Part shown: positions 47,116 to 59,082 of the stretch, piece after piece
How the letters are laid out: each line of letters opens with the position of its first letter
Numbering within the stretch: the stretch's first letter is position 1
Assembly: GCF_003325755.1 (NCBI RefSeq)
Contig: NZ_QORI02000006.1
Location: 62,057 to 126,056 of the forward strand
Length of the DNA stretch: 64,000 nucleotides
Reading direction: 5' to 3'
Source of the DNA: Pseudomonas sp. SST3
GTDB lineage: Bacteria; Pseudomonadota; Gammaproteobacteria; Pseudomonadales; Pseudomonadaceae
Notes under the pieces: model-generated
The model's database searches: none
Told to the model about the DNA's origin: nothing
What the model saw: the letters and a program-made list of their open reading frames with translations, nothing else
Position numbers and translations under genes: made by a program

Positions 47116-48099
47116 TCAGCTCATCAGGTGGGCGAGTTTGCGAGACAGCAGCTCAACCGAGTCTTCGGTGAACAGCAACAATAGATCGAAATGAACATCG
47201 TGCCCCTCCAAGCTGTAGCTGATCTCCACCGCGAGCGTGCTCTTCCAGCGCTGACGGTTGAGCCGGATAAGCTCTTCGATCGAAGCATGCTGACCAAGCA
47301 ACTGCGGATGTCCTTGAGAGAAGACCACGTCGATCTGATCGGCGATACCGCTGAGGCACGCACTGATCAGCAGACTCGACAAATCGAGTAGCATTTCAAG
47401 CTCAAGGTAGTCGCCGGCGCGCATTAGACGCGCCATATCCGCCACCTCCGAATCGTGAAAGATCAGCAGCGCCTCGCCGGCAATACCGCCGCCGATATAT
47501 CCCTGGCAAACCGCAGTTAACTTATCGCCTTGGGCCACATCGGCAAGTGCCATATGCAACTCACCGACCTCAAGGATGTTCACGCTGGGGATGGGCAACT
47601 GAACGAAAACGCCGAGCACCTTTGCAAGCAGTGCCGCCGCACGCCCCATCGCGACATTCACCACCTCGCGAAAAGCGTCTCGAAAAGGAATGGCCCCCGC
47701 TTTTCTCTCACCGAGCATCGGCAACTCGTCGCCGACCACCCCGAGTCCGGCCAGGGTTTGTTGCAGATGCACCGGATCGGCTGGTTTGCGAATGAATGCC
47801 TGTGCCCCCAGCTCCAGTACGCGGCGTACAGCCTCTTCTTGGACATCCGCCGAGATCACCACGACTTTGCAATCGAGATGTTCATCGCGAAGCGCGGCAA
47901 GTACCTGATAGCCGTCCATATCGGGCATGGTCAGATCGAGCAAGAGGACATCGATGCCGCCATCACGAACCTTATCGAGCGCCTCAATACCACTTCCCGC
48001 TTGCGAGATATCCAACGGCCAGGCAGCAGGCAACGCACGCAGCAATTGCTTGCGCGCCAGGCTCGAATCATCGCAAATCAAAAGGGAAACGGCAGACAT
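47116..48099 (-). CDS. Response regulator fused to CheC/CheX-like domain
   Basis: Protein of 327 residues. N-terminal receiver: D10-D11, phospho-acceptor D55 in DVLLLDLTMPD and K105 in FIRKPAD. The rest (about 135-325) resembles CheC/CheX phosphatases: DAFREVVNVAMGRAAALLAKVLG carries the E-x-x-N active pair (E145, N148), while the second expected pair in MLLDLSSLLISACL is degenerate. CheC-type domains dephosphorylate CheY-like receivers; here the module may act on its own receiver or on a partner. It is transcribed with the diguanylate cyclase downstream. No histidine kinase is nearby. Confidence 0.85.
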   Translation of the reverse strand: MSAVSLLICDDSSLARKQLLRALPAAWPLDISQAGSGIEALDKVRDGGIDVLLLDLTMPDMDGYQVLAALRDEHLDCKVVVISADVQEEAVRRVLELGAQAFIRKPADPVHLQQTLAGLGVVGDELPMLGERKAGAIPFRDAFREVVNVAMGRAAALLAKVLGVFVQLPIPSVNILEVGELHMALADVAQGDKLTAVCQGYIGGGIAGEALLIFHDSEVADMARLMRAGDYLELEMLLDLSSLLISACLSGIADQIDVVFSQGHPQLLGQHASIEELIRLNRQRWKSTLAVEISYSLEGHDVHFDLLLLFTEDSVELLSRKLAHLMS

Positions 48100-48239
48100 G
48101 CAGCGCTCGCTCAGCTAGCCAGGTCTCAGGGACCTAGACAGCTTATCCCAGCAGGCGAGCGCCGTGGTGGTGCTTTCGAAAGAATAGTGGCATTTTGCCC
48201 ACGAATGGCTGAAACAGCCATCGCTTGGGCTATTACAGC

Positions 48240-48824
48240 CTAGTAGTAGGCGTTATCCCGGTTGGTGTGGTCGGTCACGTCACGCACCCCTTTGAGCTCG
48301 GGAATTCTTTCCAGCAGCGTTTTCTCGATACCTTCTTTGAGCGTGACGTCCGCCTGGCCACAGCCTTGGCAACCGCCACCGAACTGGAGCACCGCCACAC
48401 CTTCATCGACTACATCGATCAGCGTGACCAGGCCACCGTGGCTGGCGAGTCCCGGGTTGATCTCGGTCTGCAGGTAGTAGTTGATACGCTCGTTCAGCGG
48501 GCTGTCTTCGCTGACCATGGGCACCTTCGCGTTCGGTGCCTTGATGGTCAATTGACCGCCCATGCGGTCGGTGGCGTAATCCACTAGCGCATCTTCCAGA
48601 AAGGGCTCGCTGACGCCATCGATCCACGCGGTAAAGCTTTTCAGTGCGATTGCGATGTCATCAGGCTTTTCTTCGCCAGGCTTGCAATAGGCGATGCAGG
48701 TTTCAGCGTAAGGTGTGCCGGGCTGAGTAATGAAGACCCGGATGCCGATGCCTGTGGTGTTCTGCTTTTCAAGCAGATCGGCCAGGTAATCGTGTGCAGC
48801 TTCGGTAATGGTAATGGCGCTCAT
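48240..48824 (-). CDS. nfuA: Fe-S cluster carrier NfuA
   Basis: Iron-sulfur biogenesis protein of 194 residues. The N-terminal domain is a degenerate A-type carrier ([39 protein letters not shown]). The C-terminal Nfu domain binds the cluster via C152 and C155 in [23 protein letters not shown]. It transfers 4Fe-4S clusters, notably under oxidative or iron stress. The start at 48824 has GAGAGGAG upstream; the longer frame to 48866 lacks homology. Monocistronic, upstream of and divergent from metH. Confidence 0.96.
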   Translation of the reverse strand: MSAITITEAAHDYLADLLEKQNTTGIGIRVFITQPGTPYAETCIAYCKPGEEKPDDIAIALKSFTAWIDGVSEPFLEDALVDYATDRMGGQLTIKAPNAKVPMVSEDSPLNERINYYLQTEINPGLASHGGLVTLIDVVDEGVAVLQFGGGCQGCGQADVTLKEGIEKTLLERIPELKGVRDVTDHTNRDNAYY

Positions 48825-49134
48825 GGGAACTCCTCTCAGACATGGAGCGCAGTGTACGCCAACCACCGCGCCGGATAAAGTCCTAGTATTTTAGTAGGAG
48901 ATAGCAGCGGAGCAATTCTACATAGGCAAACCAGGTCAATCCGGGCCTCTTCGGTCTTTATACCGAGACGGTGATCAGGCAGCACGGAGCCTGGGACCGA
49001 GTGCCATCGCTGGCCTGCAAACACTTCCGATAGATTAGCGACATGAATCAAATTCATGCAAAGCGTGCAATGATCAAAAAGCGTGCAGCTTTGCTATCAT
49101 TCGCGGTCTTCGCAACCAGCTTCAGGTAGTCCCC
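48825..49134. other. nfuA-metH divergent intergenic region
   Basis: 310 bases with promoters facing both ways. The metH side has a MetR-type palindrome (49044-49056), two copies of AAAGCGTGCA (49060-49069 and 49078-49087) and a TATCAT -10-like hexamer near 49094. I looked for a B12-box or an SAH/SAM riboswitch and see none. Confidence 0.55.
49042..49058. promoter_or_regulatory. MetR-type binding site upstream of metH
   Basis: CATGAAT-CAA-ATTCATG is a perfect inverted repeat containing TGAATCAAATTCA, an exact match to the MetR consensus TGAA-N5-TTCA. It lies about 80 bases upstream of the metH start and about 40 bases before a candidate -10, where an activator would bind. MetR activates metH and metE in enteric bacteria. 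Confidence 0.65.
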
Positions 49135-52827
<3,693 letters not shown>

Positions 52828-52840
52828 GACCAGGCATTGA

Positions 52841-52869
52841 CCCTCGATACCTTGTATAGGTATTGAGGG
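52841..52869 (+). terminator. Long palindrome after metH
   Basis: CCCTCGATACC and GGTATTGAGGG pair over 11 positions (one G-T) around a 7-base loop, 14 bases after the metH stop. No T-run; likely transcript end or stabiliser. Confidence 0.5.
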
Positions 52870-52913
52870 CCATACAGATCTGCCAGCAATCCCGCCCCTT
52901 ACGCGAGCACACC

Positions 52914-53246
52914 ATGCTTACCGAAACCCGCTATCTGCTCGATGAACTTGAAACAGCCGACATGCTCGAAGTCGATGGTCTGCATGCCTGGCAGTTCACC
53001 CTCAACGACGAACTGCTCGACCGCGCCGAGGCAGCTGCGATCGCCGGTGAGCCATTCGCCAGCGACGATATCGTTGTCCGCATCGAGTCGGTCGACGGCC
53101 GCGAGCGGCGCCATTGGGCGTTCAGCTACAACAGCGTGATGGAAGCGCAGTATCTAGAAGACGAGCAGCACTGGGTCCTTGGGGATTCCCCGCAGACACG
53201 CATCCGCTGCCTCGGGGCAACCAGCGCAAGCGCTGATGACGAGTGA
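52914..53246 (+). CDS. Conserved hypothetical protein (Pseudomonas-type small acidic protein)
   Basis: Acidic protein of 110 residues, starting MLTETRYLLDELETADMLEVDGLHAWQF. It has no signal peptide or membrane segment. The central part DDIVVRIESVDGRERRHWAFSYNSVMEAQYLEDEQHWVL looks like a beta-rich small domain. It resembles uncharacterised proteins of pseudomonads, but I do not assign a family. It sits 87 bases after metH, past the palindrome, and is convergent with the EamA gene. The start at 52914 begins the conserved-looking part. Confidence 0.65.
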   Translation: MLTETRYLLDELETADMLEVDGLHAWQFTLNDELLDRAEAAAIAGEPFASDDIVVRIESVDGRERRHWAFSYNSVMEAQYLEDEQHWVLGDSPQTRIRCLGATSASADDE

Positions 53247-53271
53247 TCGCGATTCGCACCCGCACCGCCAA

Positions 53272-54183
53272 TCATTCATGTTTCGCGCCACGCCGTAGCA
53301 GTAACGCGATGGCGAGCACCACCATCAAGCTACCCGGCAGCCAATGCCAACCGATTCGTTGTGGTTGGGCAACGAACAGCAGCAGCATCGATACGAAAGG
53401 AACCAGATAGCTATAAGCCGTGACTGCGCCCGGTGTCAGCACCGCCGTGGCTCGCTGCTGCAGAAAAAAGGTCATTCCGCTGGAGAACACGCCCAAGTAG
53501 ACCACCAGCGCCACGTCACGCAGATCCATCCGCGCCAATGTGGCCGGTTGCTCCCAGATGAATCCTAGCGTGGCGATCAGAATCGCGCCTATCAACAGGC
53601 TCCAGAACGTTCGCAAGCCAGCCTGCGGCGCCAATACACCACGATGCAGTCCCCACTTGCTCAACACTGGGTACAGCGCGGAGGCGATGCAACCGAAGAA
53701 AAAAGCCAGTTCGCCAACGCCAAACTTCAGTTCGGCGAGGTCTCCATTGTTTTCGGCTAGCGCCAGCCCCAGGGCTCCGAACGCGCCCAGCGCGAGGATC
53801 GCCAACAGCCGGCCTGCAGGCCGCTCGACACCCAGACCACGGCCGAGACAGTACGCCAGCAAAGGCACGCTGACGAACAGCGTGGCCATCGACAACGCGC
53901 TGATACGGTGCGCGGCCCAAAACATGGTTCCGAAGAAGCCCGCCAGGCTCAGGCCCATCAGCGCATATAGCAACAAGCCCGGAAAGCTCGGCCAGCGCTC
54001 ACTTTGGCGTAACACCAATGGCAGTAACGCCAGCGCGGCAATGCTGAAACGAAAGGCGGTCAGCAGCAGCGGCGGCAGTCCTTCGCTCATCAGCCCTACC
54101 GCGGGAAAGGACAAACCAACGAACAATGCCCACAGCAGCATGCCCAGGTGCGCACGAGTGGTGCCACGCTTCGCCTCAGTCAT
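53272..54183 (-). CDS. EamA/DMT-family transporter
   Basis: Ten-segment drug/metabolite transporter of 303 residues. The two EamA repeats are visible: LGMLLWALFVGLSFPAVGLMSEGLPPLLLTAFRFSIAALALLPL, and AFFFGCIASALYPVLSKWGL with the closing PGAVTAYSYLVPFVSMLLLF. The family exports amino acids or metabolites. The longest frame starts at 54291 within the MarR gene; ATG 54183 gives a normal N-terminus and overlaps the MarR stop by eight bases, so the two are translationally coupled and the MarR protein probably represses the exporter. Confidence 0.9.
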   Translation of the reverse strand: MTEAKRGTTRAHLGMLLWALFVGLSFPAVGLMSEGLPPLLLTAFRFSIAALALLPLVLRQSERWPSFPGLLLYALMGLSLAGFFGTMFWAAHRISALSMATLFVSVPLLAYCLGRGLGVERPAGRLLAILALGAFGALGLALAENNGDLAELKFGVGELAFFFGCIASALYPVLSKWGLHRGVLAPQAGLRTFWSLLIGAILIATLGFIWEQPATLARMDLRDVALVVYLGVFSSGMTFFLQQRATAVLTPGAVTAYSYLVPFVSMLLLFVAQPQRIGWHWLPGSLMVVLAIALLLRRGAKHE

Positions 54184-54688
54184 CGCCCTTCTCCAGTGCC
54201 AGCAGCAGTGTACGCAAACCATTCGCCAAGGCCTGTTTTTGTTGCTGATCGAGCGGCGCCTGCATGCGGTGCAGGGTTGCCAGGTACTCATCCAGACAGC
54301 CGAGCAACACGGTCTGCCCTTGGTCGCTGAGCCGTATCAGTAGGCTCCGGCGGTCGTCCGGATTAGGAACGCGCTGGATCAGACCGGCTTTCTCCAGACG
54401 GTCGAGCCGATTGGTCATGGCGCCCGAACTGAGTACGGCGGCATGGCGCAAGGCATTCGGGGTTAGTCCTTGCGGTTGGCCGCTGCGATAGAGCGTTGCC
54501 AGCAGATCGAACTCGCCATCATGCAGACCATGCTTGCGAAACACTGCGGCGATATGGCGGTTCAGGTATTTCGACAGCCGATACACCCGTGTGAAGATCG
54601 CCATCGGCGATGCATCGCCTTCGGGACGTACGTTGTGCCACTGAGCGAGCACACCGTCGACATGGTCATCAGAGGCGGGTCTGCGCAT
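54176..54688 (-). CDS. MarR-family transcriptional regulator
   Basis: Winged-helix repressor of 170 residues. The domain is clear: LSKYLNRHIAAVFRKHGLHDGEFDLLATLYRSGQPQGLTPNALRHAAVLSSGAMTNRLDRLEKAGLIQRVPNPDDRRSLLIRLSDQG. The wing motif PDDRRSLLIRLS is the usual MarR one. Several ATGs are in frame; 54688 is chosen because GGAG lies six bases upstream, while the longer starts put that site inside the gene. A perfect palindrome at 54710-54721 is a probable operator. It leads a two-gene operon with the EamA exporter. Confidence 0.9.
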   Translation of the reverse strand: MRRPASDDHVDGVLAQWHNVRPEGDASPMAIFTRVYRLSKYLNRHIAAVFRKHGLHDGEFDLLATLYRSGQPQGLTPNALRHAAVLSSGAMTNRLDRLEKAGLIQRVPNPDDRRSLLIRLSDQGQTVLLGCLDEYLATLHRMQAPLDQQQKQALANGLRTLLLALEKGDD

Positions 54689-54709
54689 AAATAGCTCCAT
54701 CAAAAGAAT

Positions 54710-54721
54710 CTTTACGTAAAG
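54710..54721. promoter_or_regulatory. Palindrome ahead of MarR gene, probable operator
   Basis: CTTTACGTAAAG is a perfect 12-base palindrome 22 bases upstream of the MarR start. Size and AT-rich arms suit a MarR dimer, and position suits autorepression of the marR-eamA operon. Confidence 0.5.
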
Positions 54722-54820
54722 CTAAATAGATGCAATGCGAAAGGCAAGCGTTGACGCCGCTTGAGGGTGGACAAGCCGACGGATGACGCTCAGTCAATGA
54801 GCACAACCGGAGGCCGCGAG

Positions 54821-55123
54821 CTATCGCAGTTCGGAGGGGGAGTTGCGGACGATCTTGATTGAATGCGTGAGCGCTGGCTTACGCGTGACACTGATGGCCT
54901 TGCGCGTCACCGTGTCGATGGTGATGTTCCAGAATCCGGTATTTGGCACCTTGATCTTCGCTGGGAACTTGTCGAAAGCACCGCCGTGATAGGCATGACG
55001 ACCGCCGTTCTTGAAGCTACGAAAATTTTTGTCGTTCATGAGACGGATATTGCAGGGCTGCGAACATTCGATGATCACAAAGTCGTCTTCGTTGAGGTGT
55101 TCGCGCTGGTGAATGAACTTCAT
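54821..55123 (-). CDS. DUF1883 domain protein
   Basis: Protein of 100 residues, MKFIHQREHLNEDDFVIIECSQPCNIRLMNDKNFRSFKNGGRHAYHGGAFDKFPAKIKVPNTGFWNITIDTV pattern of the DUF1883 family in shortened form: all the conserved blocks (HLNEDDxVxIEC, FRSFKNGG, HGGAFDKFPAKI, GFWNITIDTV) are present. It is predicted beta-rich and cytosolic. The domain occurs alone or fused to TIR domains; here it is alone. The family has no proven function. GGAGCGG precedes the ATG at 55123. A longer open frame to 55252 has no homology. Confidence 0.85.
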   Translation of the reverse strand: MKFIHQREHLNEDDFVIIECSQPCNIRLMNDKNFRSFKNGGRHAYHGGAFDKFPAKIKVPNTGFWNITIDTVTRKAISVTRKPALTHSIKIVRNSPSELR

Positions 55124-55280
55124 GTGCCGCTCCGGACCACGTTTCTGGCAAAGACGAAGATTACCATGCACGCACTCGCGGCTGGGCGCGCCGAGCCTAC
55201 TCTTCTTTGACACAATAGCCTGCACAGTCGGCTCTGGCGCGTCAGGCCACACTCATTCTGCTGATCAAGGATCCTCCTGC

Positions 55281-56429
55281 ATGTCTGCGGTGCCCCTTTC
55301 CGTTGATGCCGCATCGCCCGTTGCCCGCCGCGCCACCCGCGTCGGTTTTTTCATGGCGGGATTCGGCCTTTCTGTGTGGGCGCCGCTGGTCCCGTATGTG
55401 CGCGAGCGCATCGAGATGAGCGACGCGCTGTTCGGCACGCTGCTGCTATGCATTGGCATCGGCTCGTTGACTTGGATGCCGCTGTCCGGACTGCTGGTTA
55501 CCCGCTGCGGCATTCGCCCGGTTGTGCTCTCTAGCATCGTGCTGTTGCTTTTCGCCCTGCTCGGAATGGCGCTTACCGAGTCGATCTGGATTCTCGCTCT
55601 GGCGCTGTTCTGCTTCGGTGGCAGCCTCGGCGTTATCGACGTGGCGCTCAATATCCAGGGCGTGCTGATCGAGCGCGACACTGGCAAACGACACATGTCT
55701 AATTTCCATGGAATGTTCAGCCTGGGCTCGATCTGCGGCGCGCTGGCACTCACTGGCGCACTGACCGCTGGCCTTGCGCCGGCGACCGGCACTTTGCTCA
55801 TGATCGCCGTGATCGCACTGGCGAACTTCGCCGTGGCGTCCGGGTTTCTACGGGACAAGGCGCCAGCTGGCGGAGTCGCCTTCATTCGCCCCACTCGCAT
55901 GGTGTTGCTGGTTGGTGCCCTGTGTTTCGTGGTCTACCTGGCCGAAGGTGCGGTGCTTGATTGGAGCGCCCTCTACCTCACTGAGTACAAGGCACTGGAA
56001 ACCGCCAAGGGCGGACTGGGTTATGCAAGCTTCGCCCTGATGGTCACCATTGGTCGTTTCGCCGGGGCGCCGGTAGTAAACAGCCTGGGCACAGCGCGCG
56101 TGATCGGCTTCGGCGGGCTGTTGGCCGGGATCGGCATCGGCTTGAGCATCGTCACCGACCATTGGGCACTCGCCCTTCTCGGCTATGGCTTGTGCGGTCT
56201 TGGCTGCGCCAATGTCTCGCCAGTGTTGATCTCCTCCCTCAGCCGGCATCAGGGCATGCCGGTACATCAGGCCATTACGGCGGCAACCACCATCGGTTTC
56301 GCTGGCGTTCTAGCCGGCCCGGCGGTAATTGGAGTGATTGCTCACTATGGTTCCCTGACCCTCGCCTTTGGCCTGCTCGCCCTGCTTCTATTCGGGCTCG
56401 TGCTGGGTAGTCGTCGCTTCAAGCAATGA
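55281..56429 (+). CDS. MFS transporter (YbjJ-like)
   Basis: Major facilitator of 382 residues, 12 membrane segments. After a short hydrophilic start (SAVPLSVDAASPVARRATRVG) segment 1 begins with FFMAGFGLSVWAPLVPYVRERIEMSDALFGTLLLCIG. LSGLLVTRCGIRPVVL is the motif-A-like loop and GSLGVIDVALNIQGVLIER with SNFHGMFSLGSICGAL matches the YbjJ/fucose-permease-like group. Substrate unknown. The ATG at 55281 is chosen because it begins the first membrane domain; the upstream frame in the DUF1883 region is a shadow. Confidence 0.88.
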   Translation: MSAVPLSVDAASPVARRATRVGFFMAGFGLSVWAPLVPYVRERIEMSDALFGTLLLCIGIGSLTWMPLSGLLVTRCGIRPVVLSSIVLLLFALLGMALTESIWILALALFCFGGSLGVIDVALNIQGVLIERDTGKRHMSNFHGMFSLGSICGALALTGALTAGLAPATGTLLMIAVIALANFAVASGFLRDKAPAGGVAFIRPTRMVLLVGALCFVVYLAEGAVLDWSALYLTEYKALETAKGGLGYASFALMVTIGRFAGAPVVNSLGTARVIGFGGLLAGIGIGLSIVTDHWALALLGYGLCGLGCANVSPVLISSLSRHQGMPVHQAITAATTIGFAGVLAGPAVIGVIAHYGSLTLAFGLLALLLFGLVLGSRRFKQ

Positions 56430-56510
56430 GCTCGGCAGGACAGTAGCCATAGCTGCTGGCTCCACTTCGCTACAGACCGGGTCTTGGCGTTTGGCTAGAA
56501 TGCGCGCCCT

Positions 56511-57587
56511 ATGCGCATTCAAGACATTCATCAGTTGCTCGCCGAGATCGGCGCCAAGCCCGTCCATATTGGCCGGATCACGCGTGCCTGGCTCCAAGGC
56601 CAGGCGCTGGATGCCGGGACCCGGCATCAGAAAACAGAAGATTTCCTGCCCATATCGGTGCGTAACGGCCTGCCCGCGGTCGGCGAAGTTATTGAAAAGC
56701 TGGTCCAGCTGCAGTCCGAACACCCCGGCGGCGATGGCTCCGCCCGCTTGCTGGTGGCGCTGGCGGACGGGCAGATGGCTGAAAGCGTGCTCTTGCCTCG
56801 GGACGGCCTGTGCGTTTCGAGTCAGATTGGTTGCGCGGTCGGATGCGTGTTCTGCATGACCGGTAAGAGCGGCCTGTTGCGTCAGCTTGGCAGCGCCGAG
56901 ATCGTCGCCCAGGTTGCCCTCGCGAGGCGCTTCCGCCCGGTGAAGAAGGTGGTGTTCATGGGCATGGGTGAGCCGGCGCATAACCTCGATAACGTGCTCG
57001 AAGCCATCAATCTGCTGGCGACCGATGGCGGCATCGGCCACAAGAATCTGGTGTTCTCCACCGTTGGCGACCCGCGCGTGTTCGAGCGTTTGCCTCAGCA
57101 GAAGGTGCGACCCGCGCTGGCGCTATCGCTGCACAGTACCGATGCCGCGCTGCGTCGCGAGCTGCTTCCGCGGGCGCCCGCGTACGACCCTGCCGAACTG
57201 GTCGAGCTGGGCGAGGCCTATGCACGCCTGGTCGACTATCCGATTCAATATCAGTGGACGCTACTCAAAGGCATCAATGACAGCCAGGACGAGATGGACG
57301 GCATCATCCGCCTGCTCAAAGGCAAATTCGCGATCATGAACGTGATTCCCTACAACAGCCTCAACGATGACGAATTCCAACGCCCTGCCGCCGACCGCAT
57401 CCACCAGATCATGCGTTACCTGCACCAGAACGGCGTGCTGACCAAGGTGCGCAATTCGGCCGGGCAGGATATTGATGGCGGCTGTGGACAGCTGCGCGCG
57501 CGTGCCGAACGAGTCATCCGTGCGCGCGGGCGGCCGGCGGAAAGTCCCCTGCCAGAGCGGGCGACTGAACCTCCAAGCCGCCTTTAG
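56511..57587 (+). CDS. RlmN/Cfr-like radical SAM RNA methyltransferase
   Basis: Radical SAM protein of 358 residues. The cluster-binding CxxxCxxC is C108, C112, C115 in GCAVGCVFCMTG, with C101 in GLCVSSQIG and C325 in GGCGQL corresponding to the two extra cysteines needed for methyl transfer by RlmN. GMGEPAHNLDNVLEAINLL and LALSLHSTDAALRRELLPRAP are family hallmarks. RlmN modifies A2503 of 23S rRNA and some tRNAs. It is shorter and more divergent at the N-terminus than the main RlmN, which pseudomonads carry elsewhere, so it is likely a paralog with another RNA target. Confidence 0.82.
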   Translation: MRIQDIHQLLAEIGAKPVHIGRITRAWLQGQALDAGTRHQKTEDFLPISVRNGLPAVGEVIEKLVQLQSEHPGGDGSARLLVALADGQMAESVLLPRDGLCVSSQIGCAVGCVFCMTGKSGLLRQLGSAEIVAQVALARRFRPVKKVVFMGMGEPAHNLDNVLEAINLLATDGGIGHKNLVFSTVGDPRVFERLPQQKVRPALALSLHSTDAALRRELLPRAPAYDPAELVELGEAYARLVDYPIQYQWTLLKGINDSQDEMDGIIRLLKGKFAIMNVIPYNSLNDDEFQRPAADRIHQIMRYLHQNGVLTKVRNSAGQDIDGGCGQLRARAERVIRARGRPAESPLPERATEPPSRL

Positions 57588-57690
57588 TGTCGTAGCGCAT
57601 TGCCCGCTCGAAGTCTGGGCGGGCATCAGTCCCCTCCCCGCGCACAACCGGCCACCATCGCAGCCTGACTCAGGCTCGCTTGAGAACAGC

Positions 57691-59034
57691 ATGAACACAT
57701 TGGCACAGCTCAAACGCGGCGAACTAGCCGGCGTCACGCGCCTGAAATTATCGGAACAGCTGGAGACCTTCCCAAGCGAAATCTTCGACCTGGCCGATAG
57801 CCTGGAAGTACTCGATCTCTCCGGCAACCGGCTCAGCCACCTGCCCTCCGATCTGCGGCGACTGCATAAGCTGCGCATTCTTTTCTGCTCGAACAACCTA
57901 TTCACCGAAGTGCCGGTAGGGCTCGGCAAATGCCCCGAGCTGGAAATGATCGGACTCAAAGCCAACCGTATCCGCCGTCTCCCAGCCGAGGCGCTGCCGC
58001 CTGCGCTACGCTGGTTGATTCTTACCGACAACCGGCTCGAATCGGTACCTGACGAGATTGGGCGCTGCACCCGGCTGCAGAAACTGATGCTGGCCGGCAA
58101 TCAGCTGCAAACGCTGCCCGAAACCCTGTCTCACTGTAGCCGCCTGGAACTGCTGCGCATCGCCGCCAATCGTCTGCCTGCCCTGCCCGACTGGCTGTTG
58201 GCGATGCCTCGGCTGACGTGGCTGGCCTTTGCCGGCAATCCCTTCAGCGACGCAATCGAGGCAGATGCCTTGGCGCAGCATCCCCAACCACCGATCGACC
58301 GCAGCCAGATTGCCCTGGGTGAGATGCTCGGCCAGGGAGCCTCGGGCATCATCCATAGCGCCAACTGGCAGCGCGCCGGCCAGGCGCCACGGACCATGGC
58401 GGCCAAGCTATTCAAAGGCACCCTGACCAGCGATGGCCTCCCGCATAGCGAGATGGCCGCCTGCATCGCGGCAGGTGAGCATCGCAACCTGATCGGTATC
58501 GCCGGCCCGCTGGAGGAACGCGCCGAGGAGCCATCCGGCTTGCTGATGGAGCTCATCGATCCCTCGTATCAGGTGCTCGCGGGGCCGCCATCCTTCGCCA
58601 GCTGCACGCGTGACTGTTACGAGCAGGAGCGCCGCTTTTCCGTCGGGCAAGTGCTACGCATCGCGACGGGCGTGGCCTCGGCGGTTAGCCATCTACACCA
58701 ACACGGCATTCTTCACGGTGACCTATATGCTCACAACTTATTGGTCGATCCCGCCGGCAGAGCCTTGCTAAGTGACTTCGGCGCCGCCTCCTTCTATCCC
58801 CCGCAAAGCGAGCAAGGCCAGGCGCTCCAGCGACTCGAAGCCCGCGCGTTCGGCTGCTTGCTTGAAGAACTGCTGGAGCGCTGCGATTTGACCGATGACG
58901 AACCGGATCTCGCACGGCTTTGCAAGATCCAACGCCAATGTATGCTCGACGACCCAGCGCAACGCCCGGCCTTCAGCGAACTGACGCGCGAGTTGGAAAC
59001 AATCGGCCAGGCGAGCCCCGTTACGGCCGGCTAG
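57691..59034 (+). CDS. Leucine-rich repeat protein with C-terminal protein kinase
   Basis: Cytosolic protein of 447 residues, without signal peptide or membrane segment. Residues about 15-185 hold seven or so LRR units of the bacterial type (LEVLDLSGNRLSHLPSDL, LEMIGLKANRIRRLP, LRWLILTDNRLESVPDEIG, LQKLMLAGNQLQTLPETL). Residues about 206-440 are a eukaryotic-like kinase: glycine loop LGQGASGIIH (213-222), K239 in AAKLF, HGD at 342-344 (HRD variant) with N349, and DFG at 362-364. All catalytic residues are present, so it is probably active. The start at 57691 has no strong ribosome site. Confidence 0.87.
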   Translation: MNTLAQLKRGELAGVTRLKLSEQLETFPSEIFDLADSLEVLDLSGNRLSHLPSDLRRLHKLRILFCSNNLFTEVPVGLGKCPELEMIGLKANRIRRLPAEALPPALRWLILTDNRLESVPDEIGRCTRLQKLMLAGNQLQTLPETLSHCSRLELLRIAANRLPALPDWLLAMPRLTWLAFAGNPFSDAIEADALAQHPQPPIDRSQIALGEMLGQGASGIIHSANWQRAGQAPRTMAAKLFKGTLTSDGLPHSEMAACIAAGEHRNLIGIAGPLEERAEEPSGLLMELIDPSYQVLAGPPSFASCTRDCYEQERRFSVGQVLRIATGVASAVSHLHQHGILHGDLYAHNLLVDPAGRALLSDFGAASFYPPQSEQGQALQRLEARAFGCLLEELLERCDLTDDEPDLARLCKIQRQCMLDDPAQRPAFSELTRELETIGQASPVTAG

Positions 59035-59082
59035 TTGCATAAGATTTCCTTCTATTCACTGGACCGACGGCAACCTGACGCT

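Noticed and set aside
48825..49134. Cobalamin, SAM or SAH riboswitch before metH
   Set aside because: No B12-box or conserved riboswitch core was found by eye; the MetR-type palindrome gives a simpler explanation. A covariance-model search would settle it.
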